From contig CAWCBH010000003.1 in NCBI GenBank assembly GCA_963793785.1, positions 1,116,001-1,180,000 of the forward strand: DNA of 64,000 bases. The letters run 5' to 3'. Numbering within the stretch: the stretch's first letter is position 1; every line of letters starts with the position of its first letter. Shown in pieces: positions 19,702 to 28,421 of this stretch. Origin of the DNA: CAWCBH01 sp963793785. GTDB lineage: Bacteria; Actinomycetota; Thermoleophilia; Solirubrobacterales; 70-9. Below the pieces are notes generated by a model. That model worked only from the letters and a program-made list of their open reading frames with translations. It did not search any database and was not told where the DNA came from. Made by a program: the position numbers and the translations under genes.

Positions 19702-22043
19702 TCAACCGCGGCGGCCGGACAGGGTCGCTGCCGCAACCGCAGCCTGCCCGTAGGAGATGCCGCCGTCGTTGGGGGGCAGCAGCCGCGGCACCAGCACCCG
19801 CAGCCCGCTGGGCGCGAGCAGCTCGCAGGTTCGCTCCAGCAGCAGGCGGTTCTGGAACACGCCTCCGGAAAGCACGACAAGGCCGATGCCGCGGCGCTCG
19901 GCCGCGGCCGCCAGCGCCGTTGCCGTCGCCGTCGCGACGGCGTTGTGGAAGCGGCCGGAGAGCTCGGCAACCGGCACTCCCGACGCAGCGCCCTCGCTCA
20001 CGGCACCGACCAGCTCGCGTGCGTCGAGCAGCAGCGCGCCGCCGTCCTCGGGCCCGGCCTCGACCAGCGGCAGCGGGTAGTCGCGACCCTCGCCGGTATC
20101 GGCAGCGGCCTCGAGCTCGGCCGCTGCCTGTCCCTCGTAGTTGACCGCGGCACGCAATCCGCAGATCGCGGCAACGGCGTCGAACAGCCGGCCCATGCTG
20201 GTCGTGGGCGGCGAGGCGACGCCGCTGCGGAGGAGTTCGCAGACCTCCTCCCAGCGCTCCGGATCGACGGCGCCCACAAGGGCCGGCGGGATCGCCGGGC
20301 TCGCCTCCCCTCCGGACTGCCAGAGCCATGCGCAGGCCATCCTCCACGGCTGCCTGATCGCCGCCGCTCCGCCGGGCAGGCGCACCGGCCACAGCAGCCC
20401 CGCCCGCTCGTAGCCGTCGAGCCCGCCGGCGAGGAGCTCACCACCCCAGATCGTCTCGTCGGGCCCGTATCCGGTGCCGTCGTAGATCGCCCCCAGCGCG
20501 GGCCCCTGCTCTCCGTGCTCGGCCAGGCAGGCGGCGAGGTGGGCGTGGTGGTGCTGAACGGGGAAGTGCTCGACCCCCTGGCGCTCGAGCGCGTACTTGG
20601 TCGAGAGGTAGTCGGGGTGCAGGTCGTGGGCGACGACAGCGGGCTCGACCGCGAACAGGCGCTGGAAGTGGTCGACTCCCTCCCGGAACGAGGTCAGCGT
20701 CTCGTAGTTCTCGAGGTCGCCGATGTGATGGCCGACCCATGCCCGCCTGCCCTTGGCGAGGCAGAAGGTGTTCTTCAGCTCCGCCCCGCAGGCAAGAAGC
20801 GGCGGCGCCTCGACCGGTAGGGGGACGCTGACCGGAACGAAGCCGCGCGAGCGTCGCATCATCAGCGCCCCGGCTGCTTGGGGGGAGTTGGCGGACCCGG
20901 CGACCGCCCGCAGGACCGAGTCGTCGGTACGGGTCTCGATCGGACGGTCGTGCAGCAGGAAGAGGTCGGCGATCTCCGCCAGCCGAGTCAGGGCCTCGTC
21001 GTCGCGGTAGGCGATCGGCTCGTCGGAGACGTTGCCGCTCGTCATCACCAGGGCCAGGCCCGCGTCGGCCAGCAGCAGCGCGTGCAGCGGCGAGTAGGGC
21101 AGCATCACCCCGAGATCGGGTGACAGCGGCGCCACCGACGGGGCGACGGCGGCCGAGGCGAGGCGTCGGGCGATCACGATCGGCCGCTCGCGGCCGGCCG
21201 AGCAGCTCCGCTTCGCGCTCGTCGATCTCGGCCAGCTCGCGGGCGGCGTCGAGGTCGCTCGCCATCAAGGCGAACGGCTTGTCCTCGCGGTGCTTGCGGC
21301 TCCGCAGCGCCGAGACCGCGGCCTCGTCGTCCGCCCGGCAGGCGAGATGGAAGCCGCCGACCCCCTTGATCGCGACGATGCGCCCGTCGAGCAGCGCCTC
21401 GGCCGCCGCCGCGACCGCGTCCCCTGTCTCGAGCTCAGTCCCGTCGCGATCGGCGAGCCAGGCACGCGGGCCGCACTCCGGGCAGGCGTTGGGCTGGGCG
21501 TGGAAGCGGCGGTCGCGCGGATCCTCGTATTCGGCGCGGCAGCGCCCGCACATCTCGAAGCCGGCCATCGTCGTCAGCGGGCGGTCGTAGGGGACGCCGC
21601 GCACGATCGTGAAGCGCGGCCCGCAATTGGTGCAGTTGATGAACGGGTAGCGGTGGCGGCGGTCGCCCGGGTCGAGCAACTCCGCCAGGCAGTCGGCGCA
21701 GATCGCGGTGTCCGGGCGAGACCAGGGCCTCGGGCTCGCCGCCGGCGGCGCTGGCGCCGATCGCGAACTCGCGATCTCCCCGCGGGTCCTCCTCCTCGGT
21801 CGCCAGCCGCTCGATCGCAGCCAGCGGCGGTGCCTCGTCCGGCAGCCGCTCGAGGAAGCGCGCGACGGCGCCGGGAGGGCCCTCGACCTCGAGCAGGACG
21901 CCGCGCTCGTCGTTGAGGATGTAGCCGCCGAGCCCGTGTTCGGCGGCGAGGCGGTAGACGTAGGGTCTGAACCCCACGCCCTGCACCGTCCCCTCGACCC
22001 GGGCCCGGACCCGGCGCCGCCCGGCGGCCGGCGTCGCGCTCAA
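19702..22043 (-). pseudogene. hypF: Carbamoyltransferase HypF (frameshifted)
   Basis: Makes the thiocarbamate on HypE that becomes the CN ligands of the [NiFe] centre. All domains are present across two frame changes (near 21725 and 21185). Acylphosphatase domain from ATG 22043: VRARVEGTVQGVGFRPYVYR. Zinc fingers: NCTNCGPRFT, MCGRCRAEYEDP, ACPECGP. YrdC-like domain: AIKGVGGFHLACRADDEAAV, LRSRKHREDKPFALM. Kae1-like domain: YLSTKYALERQG, HHHAHLAACLAEHG, YDGTGYGPDETIWGGE, VVLSGGVFQNRLLLE. It is the last gene of the leftward operon and overlaps the SIS gene by 4 nt. The breaks look like read errors. Confidence 0.93.
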
Positions 22044-23284
22044 CCGGCCTCCGCCACCGCCGGGGCCAGCTCGACCAGCTCGCGCAGAGCGTGGTAGGCG
22101 CTCGCCTGCGCCTCCTGGATCCGCGGGATGTGCTGCGAACGGGTGACGACGACGTGATCGGCGAGGCCCTCGTCGGCGACCCGCCCGCCGTCGTAGCCGA
22201 CCATCGCGATCGTCGCCAGATCGCGGCGACGGGCCTCTTCCAGCGCCAGGATCATGTTCGCCGAGTTGCCGCTGGTCGAGAGCGCGATCAGCGCGTCGCC
22301 CGGCCGTCCGTAGGCGATCACCTGGCGCTGGAAGATCGCCTCGATGCCGACGTCGTTGCCGACCGCGGTCAGGATCGCCGAGTCCTCGGTCAGGTCGATC
22401 GCCCGCCTTGGCAGCCAGCCGCTGCCGGGAGGCGGATAGCGGAAGTCCGCGACCGCGTCCATGGCGTCGGTGGCCGAGCCGCCGTTGCCGAGCGCCAGCA
22501 GCTTTCCTCCGGCCTCAAAGCAGCCCCGCAGCGCGGCCGCCGCGGCCGCCAACGTCGCTGCGCCGTCGCCGAGGGTCTGCTCGCGCAGCTCGCTGACCTC
22601 CGCCGCCTTCATCGCCGCGCTTGCGGCCACGTCGGAGACCACCGCCTCGAGGTCGGTCTCGGACTCGGCCAGGAACGGGTAGAGAAAGCTCGAGTGACCG
22701 GTGTCGTGGACCGGCCCCGCCTCGCGCCCGGAGAGCAACCCGCGGTGGTCGAAGAAGACGTGAACCAGCTCCCAGAGGACGTGGTAGGCGGTCTCGGCCA
22801 GCTCCTGGCGCACGTAGGCGTCCTCGCCCGGCACCTCGAACTCCCACTCCGCGCCCGCCGGCGCGAAGGAAAGCGTCAGGCAGCCTCGCCGGCGAGCCGC
22901 GGCGAGGGCCGCCGCGACCTCTTCCCCGCCGGGCCCGTCGGGACCGAAGGCGATCGCGATGTCGTCCGGCTCGGCGACCAGGTCGACCTGAGCCGCGAGC
23001 GGGCCGCCGTCGCGGGTGAGCCCGATCGCCGGCAGCGCCCGCTTGCCGACGATCACCGGGTGCACGAACTCCACCGTGACGTGACGGACGTCGGAGCGGG
23101 CCGAAGGCGAGACGCCGAGGGCCACCAGGCGGCCGCCGCGGGCGAACCGCTCGGCCATCGCGTGGCAGAGCCAGGCCAGCCGCTCCGCCTCGTCCTCGAA
23201 GAAGTGCCGGTTGGCGTCGATGCGAGCTTCGAGCAGGGCGGCGACCCGGTCTTGCAGCACCGCGGCGGCGGGCGCTTGCGTCAC
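22040..23284 (-). CDS. Double-SIS (GmhA-like) protein in hydrogenase operon
   Basis: 414 residues, intact. Two sugar-isomerase (SIS) halves: the N-terminal half (about 1-200; RGGRLVALGVSPSARSD, FGPDGPGGEEVAAAL) is diverged, the C-terminal half (about 225-405) is a standard phosphoheptose-isomerase-like SIS domain with KLLALGNGGSATDAMDAVAD, ALIALSTSGNSANMILALEE and an end YHALRELVEL. SIS domains bind sugar phosphates. It overlaps hypF and is 2 nt from hypB, so it is embedded among maturation genes. No known maturation step uses it; a role in a phosphosugar cofactor or in regulation is possible. Function remains unknown. Confidence 0.82.
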   Translation of the reverse strand: MTQAPAAAVLQDRVAALLEARIDANRHFFEDEAERLAWLCHAMAERFARGGRLVALGVSPSARSDVRHVTVEFVHPVIVGKRALPAIGLTRDGGPLAAQVDLVAEPDDIAIAFGPDGPGGEEVAAALAAARRRGCLTLSFAPAGAEWEFEVPGEDAYVRQELAETAYHVLWELVHVFFDHRGLLSGREAGPVHDTGHSSFLYPFLAESETDLEAVVSDVAASAAMKAAEVSELREQTLGDGAATLAAAAAALRGCFEAGGKLLALGNGGSATDAMDAVADFRYPPPGSGWLPRRAIDLTEDSAILTAVGNDVGIEAIFQRQVIAYGRPGDALIALSTSGNSANMILALEEARRRDLATIAMVGYDGGRVADEGLADHVVVTRSQHIPRIQEAQASAYHALRELVELAPAVAEAG

Positions 23285-23286
23285 GC

Positions 23287-23979
23287 TCAGGCCCCGGCGG
23301 CTGCGGTTGCCGACCCCTCCCGCGTGGCGACCCCGGAGAGCCAGGCGCGGAAGCCCTCCACGCCCTCGCCGGTCTTGGCGCTGACGAGCATCTTCTCCAC
23401 GTCCGGGTTGACCGCGTCGACGTTGTAGAGGAACTTGTCGAGGTCGAACTCGAGGTGCTCGAGCAGGTCGGTCTTGTTGACCACGACCAGCTCGCAGGTG
23501 CGGAACATCAGCGGGTACTTGAGCGGCTTGTCCTCGCCCTCGGTCACCGAGCAGACCATCGCCTTGGCGTCCTCGCCGATCCGGAACTCGGCCGGGCAGA
23601 CGAGGTTGCCGACGTTCTCGACCACCAGCAGGTCGATCTCGCCGAGCGGCAGCGCCGGCAGCGCGGTCCGCACCATGTTGGCGTCGAGGTGGCAGTCGCC
23701 GCCGAAGCCGTTGTCGGTGTTGAGCTGGGTGACCGGGATGTGCAGCGCCGCCAGCCTGTCGGCGTCGAGGCTGCCCTGCACGTCTCCCTCGAGGACGCCC
23801 ACCCGCGGCCCCAGGCCCGGCAGCGCCGCCTCCAGCAGGGTCGTCTTGCCCGCCCCGGGGGCGCTCATCAGATTGACGACCCGCACCTCGTGGCGGTCGA
23901 AGTCGGCCCGGTTGGCCTGGGCGATCGTCGTGTTGGCGTCGAGCGCGTCCTCGGTCACCTTCACCTTGGTGCGATGCAA
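23287..23979 (-). CDS. hypB: Hydrogenase nickel incorporation GTPase HypB
   Basis: 230 residues from TTG 23979. GTPase that delivers nickel with HypA to the large subunit. P-loop MSAPGAGKTTLLEAALP, switch and metal site GDVQGSLDADRLAALHIPV then NTDNGFGGDCHLDA, LLVVENVGNLVCPAEF, and guanine motif VVNKTDLLEHL. No His-rich nickel-storage tract at the N terminus, unlike many HypB. The TTG start is fixed by a strong Shine-Dalgarno (AAGGAGG, 5 nt away); upstream frame is open but unlike HypB. The start lies inside the last codons of hypA. Confidence 0.95.
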   Translation of the reverse strand: MHRTKVKVTEDALDANTTIAQANRADFDRHEVRVVNLMSAPGAGKTTLLEAALPGLGPRVGVLEGDVQGSLDADRLAALHIPVTQLNTDNGFGGDCHLDANMVRTALPALPLGEIDLLVVENVGNLVCPAEFRIGEDAKAMVCSVTEGEDKPLKYPLMFRTCELVVVNKTDLLEHLEFDLDKFLYNVDAVNPDVEKMLVSAKTGEGVEGFRAWLSGVATREGSATAAAGA

Positions 23980-24359
23980 TCGGGCCTCCTTTCCTCGATC
24001 ACGATCGAGTCGACCTCGAACTCCTCGCCGCGGACGACCTCGGCGCCGCCGGCAGCGCACTGCGGGCAGCGGAACATCGGCGGCATCAGCAGGTCGCCCT
24101 CCTCCTCGGCCGGTCGCGGCGCCGGGTCCCATTCCCGGTCGCAGGCGCCGCAGCGCAGCAGCGCGTCGACCAGCTCCAGCTCCAGCTCGGCGCCGTCGCT
24201 GAGGGTGTCCTTGGAGACGACTCCGAAGTAAAAGCGCAACGAGTCGGGGACGACCTGTCGCAGGCGGCCGACCCGCATCTGCACCGAGCGCACCGGCCAC
24301 CCGTCGGCGTGCCGCAGGGCGGTCTCCTGGATCGCGCCGGCCAGCGAGAGCTCGTGCAT
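23961..24359 (-). CDS. hypA: Hydrogenase nickel metallochaperone HypA
   Basis: 132 residues. MHELSLAGAIQETALRHADG has the nickel-binding MHE N terminus. The zinc domain is CGAC then CPQC (LLRCGACDREWDP, MFRCPQCAAGG). FGVVSKDTLSDGAELELE is the family linker. Works with HypB in nickel insertion. The ATG overlaps the protease stop, and its own 3' end overlaps hypB by 19 nt, consistent with tight coupling. The stretch between the two CxxC pairs is longer than in E. coli HypA. Confidence 0.94.
   Translation of the reverse strand: MHELSLAGAIQETALRHADGWPVRSVQMRVGRLRQVVPDSLRFYFGVVSKDTLSDGAELELELVDALLRCGACDREWDPAPRPAEEEGDLLMPPMFRCPQCAAGGAEVVRGEEFEVDSIVIEERRPDCIAPR
23985..23991 (-). promoter_or_regulatory. 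Ribosome-binding site fixing the TTG start of hypB
   Basis: AAGGAGG on the minus strand, 5 nt before the TTG at 23979 and inside the end of hypA. It is the reason for choosing TTG, because no ATG or GTG lies near the conserved HypB N terminus. Confidence 0.7.
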
Positions 24360-24892
24360 CAGGCCCTCCCCTCCCCCGCTGCCGCCTGCTCGGCGTCGGC
24401 GTCGGCCTGCATGATCTCGATCTGCTCGAGCACGACGGCGATCGCCGCCTCGACCGAGGCCTCAACCGACGCCGAGAGCTCGACACCCATCTCCTCGACC
24501 TCTTCCGGCTCGCAGGCGACCACCACCACCTTGCCGGGCCAGCCGTGCACCGCCTTGACGAAGCGCAGCACGGTCTGCGGGTCCATGCCGTGGGGGTTGA
24601 GCACCTCGCCGTCCTCGATCCCGGCGTCGATCTCGGCCGGGTCGGGCTCGAGCACATAGAGGGTTCCCGGCTCGCCTCCCTGGCTGCTGGCGTCGATCAG
24701 GATCAAGCCGTGATAGCCGCGCATCACCTCGTAGGCGAGGTCGAGCCCGCCGGTGCCGAAGTCCATCACCCGGACTCCACCGGGCAGCCGGCGCTGCTCG
24801 AGCCGGCGGACGACATGGCCGCCGAAGCCGTCGTCGGTGAGCCAGGAGTTCCCCACCCCGGCGACGAGGATCTGCGCCTCGATCTCCTTCAC
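24359..24892 (-). CDS. [NiFe]-hydrogenase maturation endopeptidase (HyaD/HupD family)
   Basis: 177 residues. Cuts the C-terminal tail of the large subunit after nickel insertion. Conserved nickel-sensing residues appear in VAGVGNSWLTDDGFGGHVV (the first Glu/Asp), LILIDASSQGGEPGTLYVLE (Asp) and NPHGMDPQTVLRFV (His). The C terminus (EIMQADADAEQAAAGEGRA) is a variable tail. Start ATG overlaps the previous unknown gene by 4 nt. The substrate is presumably the large subunit at 28422-30203, which has a 19-residue tail after the last ligand His. Confidence 0.9.
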   Translation of the reverse strand: MKEIEAQILVAGVGNSWLTDDGFGGHVVRRLEQRRLPGGVRVMDFGTGGLDLAYEVMRGYHGLILIDASSQGGEPGTLYVLEPDPAEIDAGIEDGEVLNPHGMDPQTVLRFVKAVHGWPGKVVVVACEPEEVEEMGVELSASVEASVEAAIAVVLEQIEIMQADADAEQAAAGEGRA

Positions 24893-26067
24893 GCGGTCAC
24901 CTCCACCTCGTCGCCGAAGAAGAACAGATAGCGGCCGGTGTCGCGCAGCAGGTCCTGGCCGGGATCGTCGTCGACGGTGACCCCGAGGTAGATGCGGTCG
25001 TCGTAGCCCTGGTAGATGCGCTCGACCGTCGCCGTGCGACCGTCGAGGATCTTGTCGAAGACGTCTCCGCCGGTTCCCGGGCGTAGGACGACGGTGTCGC
25101 CGCGGCGGATCCGGGTGCCTGCGACGCTGGTCTCCTCCTCGCCCTGGATCTCATCGTGCCCCGGCGGCGGCTGTCGCTGTGCGTTTGGCTCGGTGTAGGT
25201 GAGCCTGCCGTGCAGGTCGAGCATCTCCTCGCCGGTGGCGGCGTCGGCGCGGGCGATCATCTCCCGCACCGCCGAGTCCTGCTCCGCGATCGACTCGCGC
25301 TCGGGGTCGGAGAGGGCGTGCACGTGCAGCAGCAGCGCCTCCTCGATCTCGGTGTTGTCGAAGAGGTTGCCGAGGCTCTCCGGCGCCAGCTCCGGATGCT
25401 CGGGAAGCACGATCGCGGCGCCCAGCACCGCCCGGTCTGACTCGTCGACCAGAACCGGGAAGGTGTTGACCGCGTCACACCCCGCCACCGCCGCGCCCTG
25501 CTCGCCGTCGCGTTCGAGCGGCGAGACAAACCTTCCGCCCTCCGCCTCCAGCAGCGGGTGGACCGAGAGCAGGCTGTGGTGCAGCGCCTCCGCTCGCGAG
25601 GCGTCGGCGGGGGCGTCGATCGCGGTCGCGTTGTGGACGCAGAGCTTGACCCGCGACAGGTCGGGCCCCAGGGGTTCCGCCCGCATCCGGACCCTGCCGC
25701 TGACGGCCGGGCCGTCGCCGGCCGCGGACTCGAAGCGGAACTCCTCCCCGACCCCCTTCCCCCGGCTGAGGTCGGCGAGGGTCGCCGGGCCCACTTCCAG
25801 CCGGCGCTCGGTCGCCCGGTGGTCCTCGCCGGCGGCCTGCAGAAAGCGCACGGTTCCGCTCACCGTCGCATCGGCCCCTGCCTCGAGCACGCACTCCAGC
25901 CGCGCGATCGGGAAAGCCGCCGGCTGCAGCTCGGCGTAGGCGGGCGGGTAGACGATCCCGAACGGAGTCGGCGTCGCGTTCTTGGTCGATCCGGGCGTGT
26001 AGGGGTAGAGCGCGTAGCCCTCGTAGAGAAGCGAGCTGACCAGTTCCTCGACCCCGCGGCTGCTCAC
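24889..26067 (-). CDS. Hydrogenase-operon protein of unknown function
   Basis: 392 residues from GTG 26067, which overlaps the previous stop (GTGA). The N-terminal 300 residues (ELVSSLLYEGYALYPYTPGS, FGIVYPPAYAE, VKLCVHNATAID, HVHALSDPERESI) belong to no family I can name. The C-terminal 80 residues (RIRRGDTVVLRPGTGGDVFD, GRYLFFFGDEVEV) look like a small beta-barrel, SH3-like domain. No membrane segment or cysteine cluster. It is the third of three unknowns between the NifU-like gene and the protease; such genes recur beside group 1h hydrogenases from memory, which suggests a role in assembly or electron transfer. Confidence 0.78.
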   Translation of the reverse strand: MSSRGVEELVSSLLYEGYALYPYTPGSTKNATPTPFGIVYPPAYAELQPAAFPIARLECVLEAGADATVSGTVRFLQAAGEDHRATERRLEVGPATLADLSRGKGVGEEFRFESAAGDGPAVSGRVRMRAEPLGPDLSRVKLCVHNATAIDAPADASRAEALHHSLLSVHPLLEAEGGRFVSPLERDGEQGAAVAGCDAVNTFPVLVDESDRAVLGAAIVLPEHPELAPESLGNLFDNTEIEEALLLHVHALSDPERESIAEQDSAVREMIARADAATGEEMLDLHGRLTYTEPNAQRQPPPGHDEIQGEEETSVAGTRIRRGDTVVLRPGTGGDVFDKILDGRTATVERIYQGYDDRIYLGVTVDDDPGQDLLRDTGRYLFFFGDEVEVTA

Positions 26068-26789
26068 GACTCGCCCCCAGCCGCATCGAGCAGCTCCAAC
26101 ACCGCCTGGTCGTAGGTCGGCAGCCCGCGCTCGACCTTGCGCCGGCGCAGCGCCTCGAGCGTGTCGCGCTGCAGCGGCAGCCAGCCCCGGTAGGGGTAGT
26201 AGGCGTCGATCATCCGCTTCCAGGTCTCGATCGGCAGCTTGAAGTCGGCGACCGTGTCCCACGGCACCTGGACGATCTGCAGGCCGCCGCCCTCGTCCGG
26301 GTAGTAGACGCTGCCATTGAAGTGCAGGGCGAGCGGGACCTCTCCGCCCTCGAGGTTGTGGAAGTAGCGGGTCGCGGCCAGCTCGAGGTCGTAGTTGCAG
26401 AGCACCGGCATCTCGACCGAGGTCCGGCCCCGGAACGCCTGCACCAGCACCGACTCGGTCGACCACATCATCCGCTGCGCCGAGGTCGCCCAGCGGTGGG
26501 GCTCGCCGAACAGCTCCGCCAGGCGGTCGCGCTCCTCGGGCTCGTAGGCGCGCTTGATCGGCTCGATCTGGATCATCACCGTCAGCGCCGCCATGAAGAC
26601 TTCGCGCTCGGATCGGTCTTCGACCTCGAGGCTGAAGGAGAGGGTCGGCGCCGCCGCGTGGAGGACGGGAGTGGCGCCGGCGACCTCGAAGCGCAGCCAG
26701 GGCCTGCCGTCCGAGGGCCCTGTCTCCGCTGGGCCCTTGCCACCGACATCCGCCTCGACCGCCGCCGGGCGGTCGGCGATCCCGCTCAT
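26064..26789 (-). CDS. Hydrogenase-operon conserved protein (DUF6084-like)
   Basis: 241 residues from ATG 26789, overlapping the upstream stop. Core motifs: PTLSFSLEVEDRSEREVFMA, LFGEPHRWATSAQRMMWSTE, VEMPVLCNYDLELAATRYFH, VPLALHFNGSVYYPDEGGGL and YYPYRGWLPLQRDTLEAL. It appears to be a soluble beta-rich protein with many aromatics. I recall this family as DUF6084, found with actinobacterial hydrogenases, but cannot check. Function unknown; context argues for a hydrogenase-specific job. Confidence 0.78.
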   Translation of the reverse strand: MSGIADRPAAVEADVGGKGPAETGPSDGRPWLRFEVAGATPVLHAAAPTLSFSLEVEDRSEREVFMAALTVMIQIEPIKRAYEPEERDRLAELFGEPHRWATSAQRMMWSTESVLVQAFRGRTSVEMPVLCNYDLELAATRYFHNLEGGEVPLALHFNGSVYYPDEGGGLQIVQVPWDTVADFKLPIETWKRMIDAYYPYRGWLPLQRDTLEALRRRKVERGLPTYDQAVLELLDAAGGES

Positions 26790-27475
26790 CCGCTCGAAAT
26801 CCCCGCGCGCTCGCGAATCCGCTCGAAGAAGCCGGGGACCTCGCGCTCGATCGCGGCGCCGCCCGAGATCCCCTCCCAGTTCGCCTTCACCGCCCCGACC
26901 AGCGCGTAGCACTCGTCGATCGGCACGATCGCGAACTGCGCCGGCTCCGAGATCCGGTTGACGACCAGCGCCTCGGCGTCCGGCTCCAGAGTCGCGAGCA
27001 CCGGGTTCGCCTGCTTGAGGTCCTCCCAGGCGCCCAGCTCCAGCTCGGACTCGGTGGCGCCGGCGGGGCTGGGGTACATAGCCACCATCGCCCCGGTGCC
27101 GCTGCTCCACATGAAGAAGGCGAGGCCGATCGGGATCTGAAGCCGGCCCCAGACGTCGTCGGAGAGCTGGAAGTCCTCCAGCCAGAGCACCCGGCTGCCG
27201 GTCGGCCGGTATTCGGGATCGGCGGCCCGCTGCGCCCAGCAGCTCGTGCAGACGCAGAGGATGCGCCGGTCGCCCAGCGCCAGAAGGTGGTTGTGCTTCT
27301 CCTGGATGCCGGCGCCGCAGAGCTCACAACTCTCCTCCAGGGTGCCGGCCCCGGGCTCGGCGGCGCCCGGCGCCCCGCTCGCCAGCCGCCGCAGGTTGGC
27401 GACCATCGTCGAGCGCCGCCGCGCCGCGACCTTGTCCTCGATCGGCCCTCCGTGGCCGTTGGCGCCGCTCGTCAT
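26786..27475 (-). CDS. Hydrogenase-operon conserved zinc-site protein (DUF5947-like)
   Basis: 229 residues. CELCGAGIQEKHNHLLALGD with CVCTSCWAQRAADPEYRPTG gives two Cys pairs plus His, a likely zinc or Fe-S site (about residues 50-90). The rest (DVWGRLQIPIGLAFFMWSSG, AMYPSPAGATESEL, DEALVVNR-like EALVVNRISEPAQFAIVPID) is a compact alpha/beta domain. I recall DUF5947 for this pattern. It overlaps genes on both sides by 4 nt, so it is part of the core operon. Confidence 0.8.
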   Translation of the reverse strand: MTSGANGHGGPIEDKVAARRRSTMVANLRRLASGAPGAAEPGAGTLEESCELCGAGIQEKHNHLLALGDRRILCVCTSCWAQRAADPEYRPTGSRVLWLEDFQLSDDVWGRLQIPIGLAFFMWSSGTGAMVAMYPSPAGATESELELGAWEDLKQANPVLATLEPDAEALVVNRISEPAQFAIVPIDECYALVGAVKANWEGISGGAAIEREVPGFFERIRERAGISSG

Positions 27476-28407
27476 CGAGGGATCGCAACCCTGATCCTGC
27501 CCTCCGAGCCGAGCAGAGGGACCGGACCAAGCTGGATTCGTTCGTCGTCGAGCGAGCGCCCGGCGCGGGGCAGGAAGTAGCGGCGCTGGCAGCCCGGGCA
27601 GGCGAGCACGCCTTCGCTGAGCTCGCCCCCGGCCAGTGCGGATCCGCAGTCGGGGCAGGAATCGAGGTAGGCGAGCATCGAACCGTCGACCCTGGCGACG
27701 ATCAGGCGGGCGCCGTCGACCTCGATCCCGGTCAGCGAGCCCTCGGCGAGCCCGTCGAGCTCGCCGTCGAGGTCGTGCCAGGCCGGGCCCTGCGGCGGCG
27801 ACCCGTTGCCGCCGCTCGACTGGATCACCGGAAGCTCGGTCCCCGAGATCTCCATGGCAGCCCGCTGGTGGGGGTCCTCGAGCCCCTCGACCTCGATCCC
27901 CTGCAGGTCGGGTGCCGCTTCCTCGAGCGCCGACTTGATCGCCAGCTCCAGGGTCGCCGAGGACGCCGGGCAGCCGTCGCAGCTCCCCTGTAGGCGCAGC
28001 CGCGCGACGTCGCCCTCGAGCCCGAGCAGCTCGACGTCGCCGCCGTGGGACTCCATGTATGGGCGCACCGACTCCAGCGCCTCCTCGACCCGTTCCGCGA
28101 TCGGCACCGGGTAGAGGTCGTGGATCAGCAGGAGGCTTGCGACCATCCCGTCGCCGGCGAGGCGCTGGCGAATCTCCGCACCCGCCTCGCCGCCCTCGTC
28201 GATCGCGGCGACGATCCGGGTCAGGCCATCGCCGTAGAGCTCGAGCACCGCGCCGAGCAGCTCCTGGGCCAACGCCCGCGCGCGCGGCTCGGGAAGCCGC
28301 TCGACCTCCTCGGTCAGCTCCTGGACCCTCTCGATCAGCGCGTCGGGGTCGACTGGGCCGCCCGTCTCGCCGGCGGCGGGCGGCCCGTTCACGGCTTCGG
28401 CCGGCAC
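27472..28407 (-). CDS. NifU C-domain / four-Cys ribbon fusion, candidate hydrogenase electron carrier
   Basis: 311 residues from GTG 28407 with GAGGAGG upstream. Residues about 20-100 are helical, about 105-185 a NifU C-terminal Fe-S scaffold domain (YMESHGGDVELLGLEGDVAR, GSCDGCPASSATLELAIKSA with CxxC), and about 215-300 a Rieske-shaped domain in which the usual CxH/CxxH ligands read CPDC and CPGC (YLDSCPDCGSALAGGELSEG, LACPGCQRRYFLPRAG). Four Cys would favour a rubredoxin-like or zinc site. It follows the large subunit by 14 nt. Rieske/NifU-type proteins (HucE, HhyE) are needed by mycobacterial uptake hydrogenases; this is the likely equivalent. Confidence 0.85.
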   Translation of the reverse strand: MPAEAVNGPPAAGETGGPVDPDALIERVQELTEEVERLPEPRARALAQELLGAVLELYGDGLTRIVAAIDEGGEAGAEIRQRLAGDGMVASLLLIHDLYPVPIAERVEEALESVRPYMESHGGDVELLGLEGDVARLRLQGSCDGCPASSATLELAIKSALEEAAPDLQGIEVEGLEDPHQRAAMEISGTELPVIQSSGGNGSPPQGPAWHDLDGELDGLAEGSLTGIEVDGARLIVARVDGSMLAYLDSCPDCGSALAGGELSEGVLACPGCQRRYFLPRAGRSLDDERIQLGPVPLLGSEGRIRVAIPR

Positions 28408-28421
28408 TCCTTCGCGCCTCC

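Noticed and set aside
27472..28407. Calling the C-terminal domain a true Rieske [2Fe-2S] domain
   Set aside because: The two His ligands are absent; four Cys are present instead.
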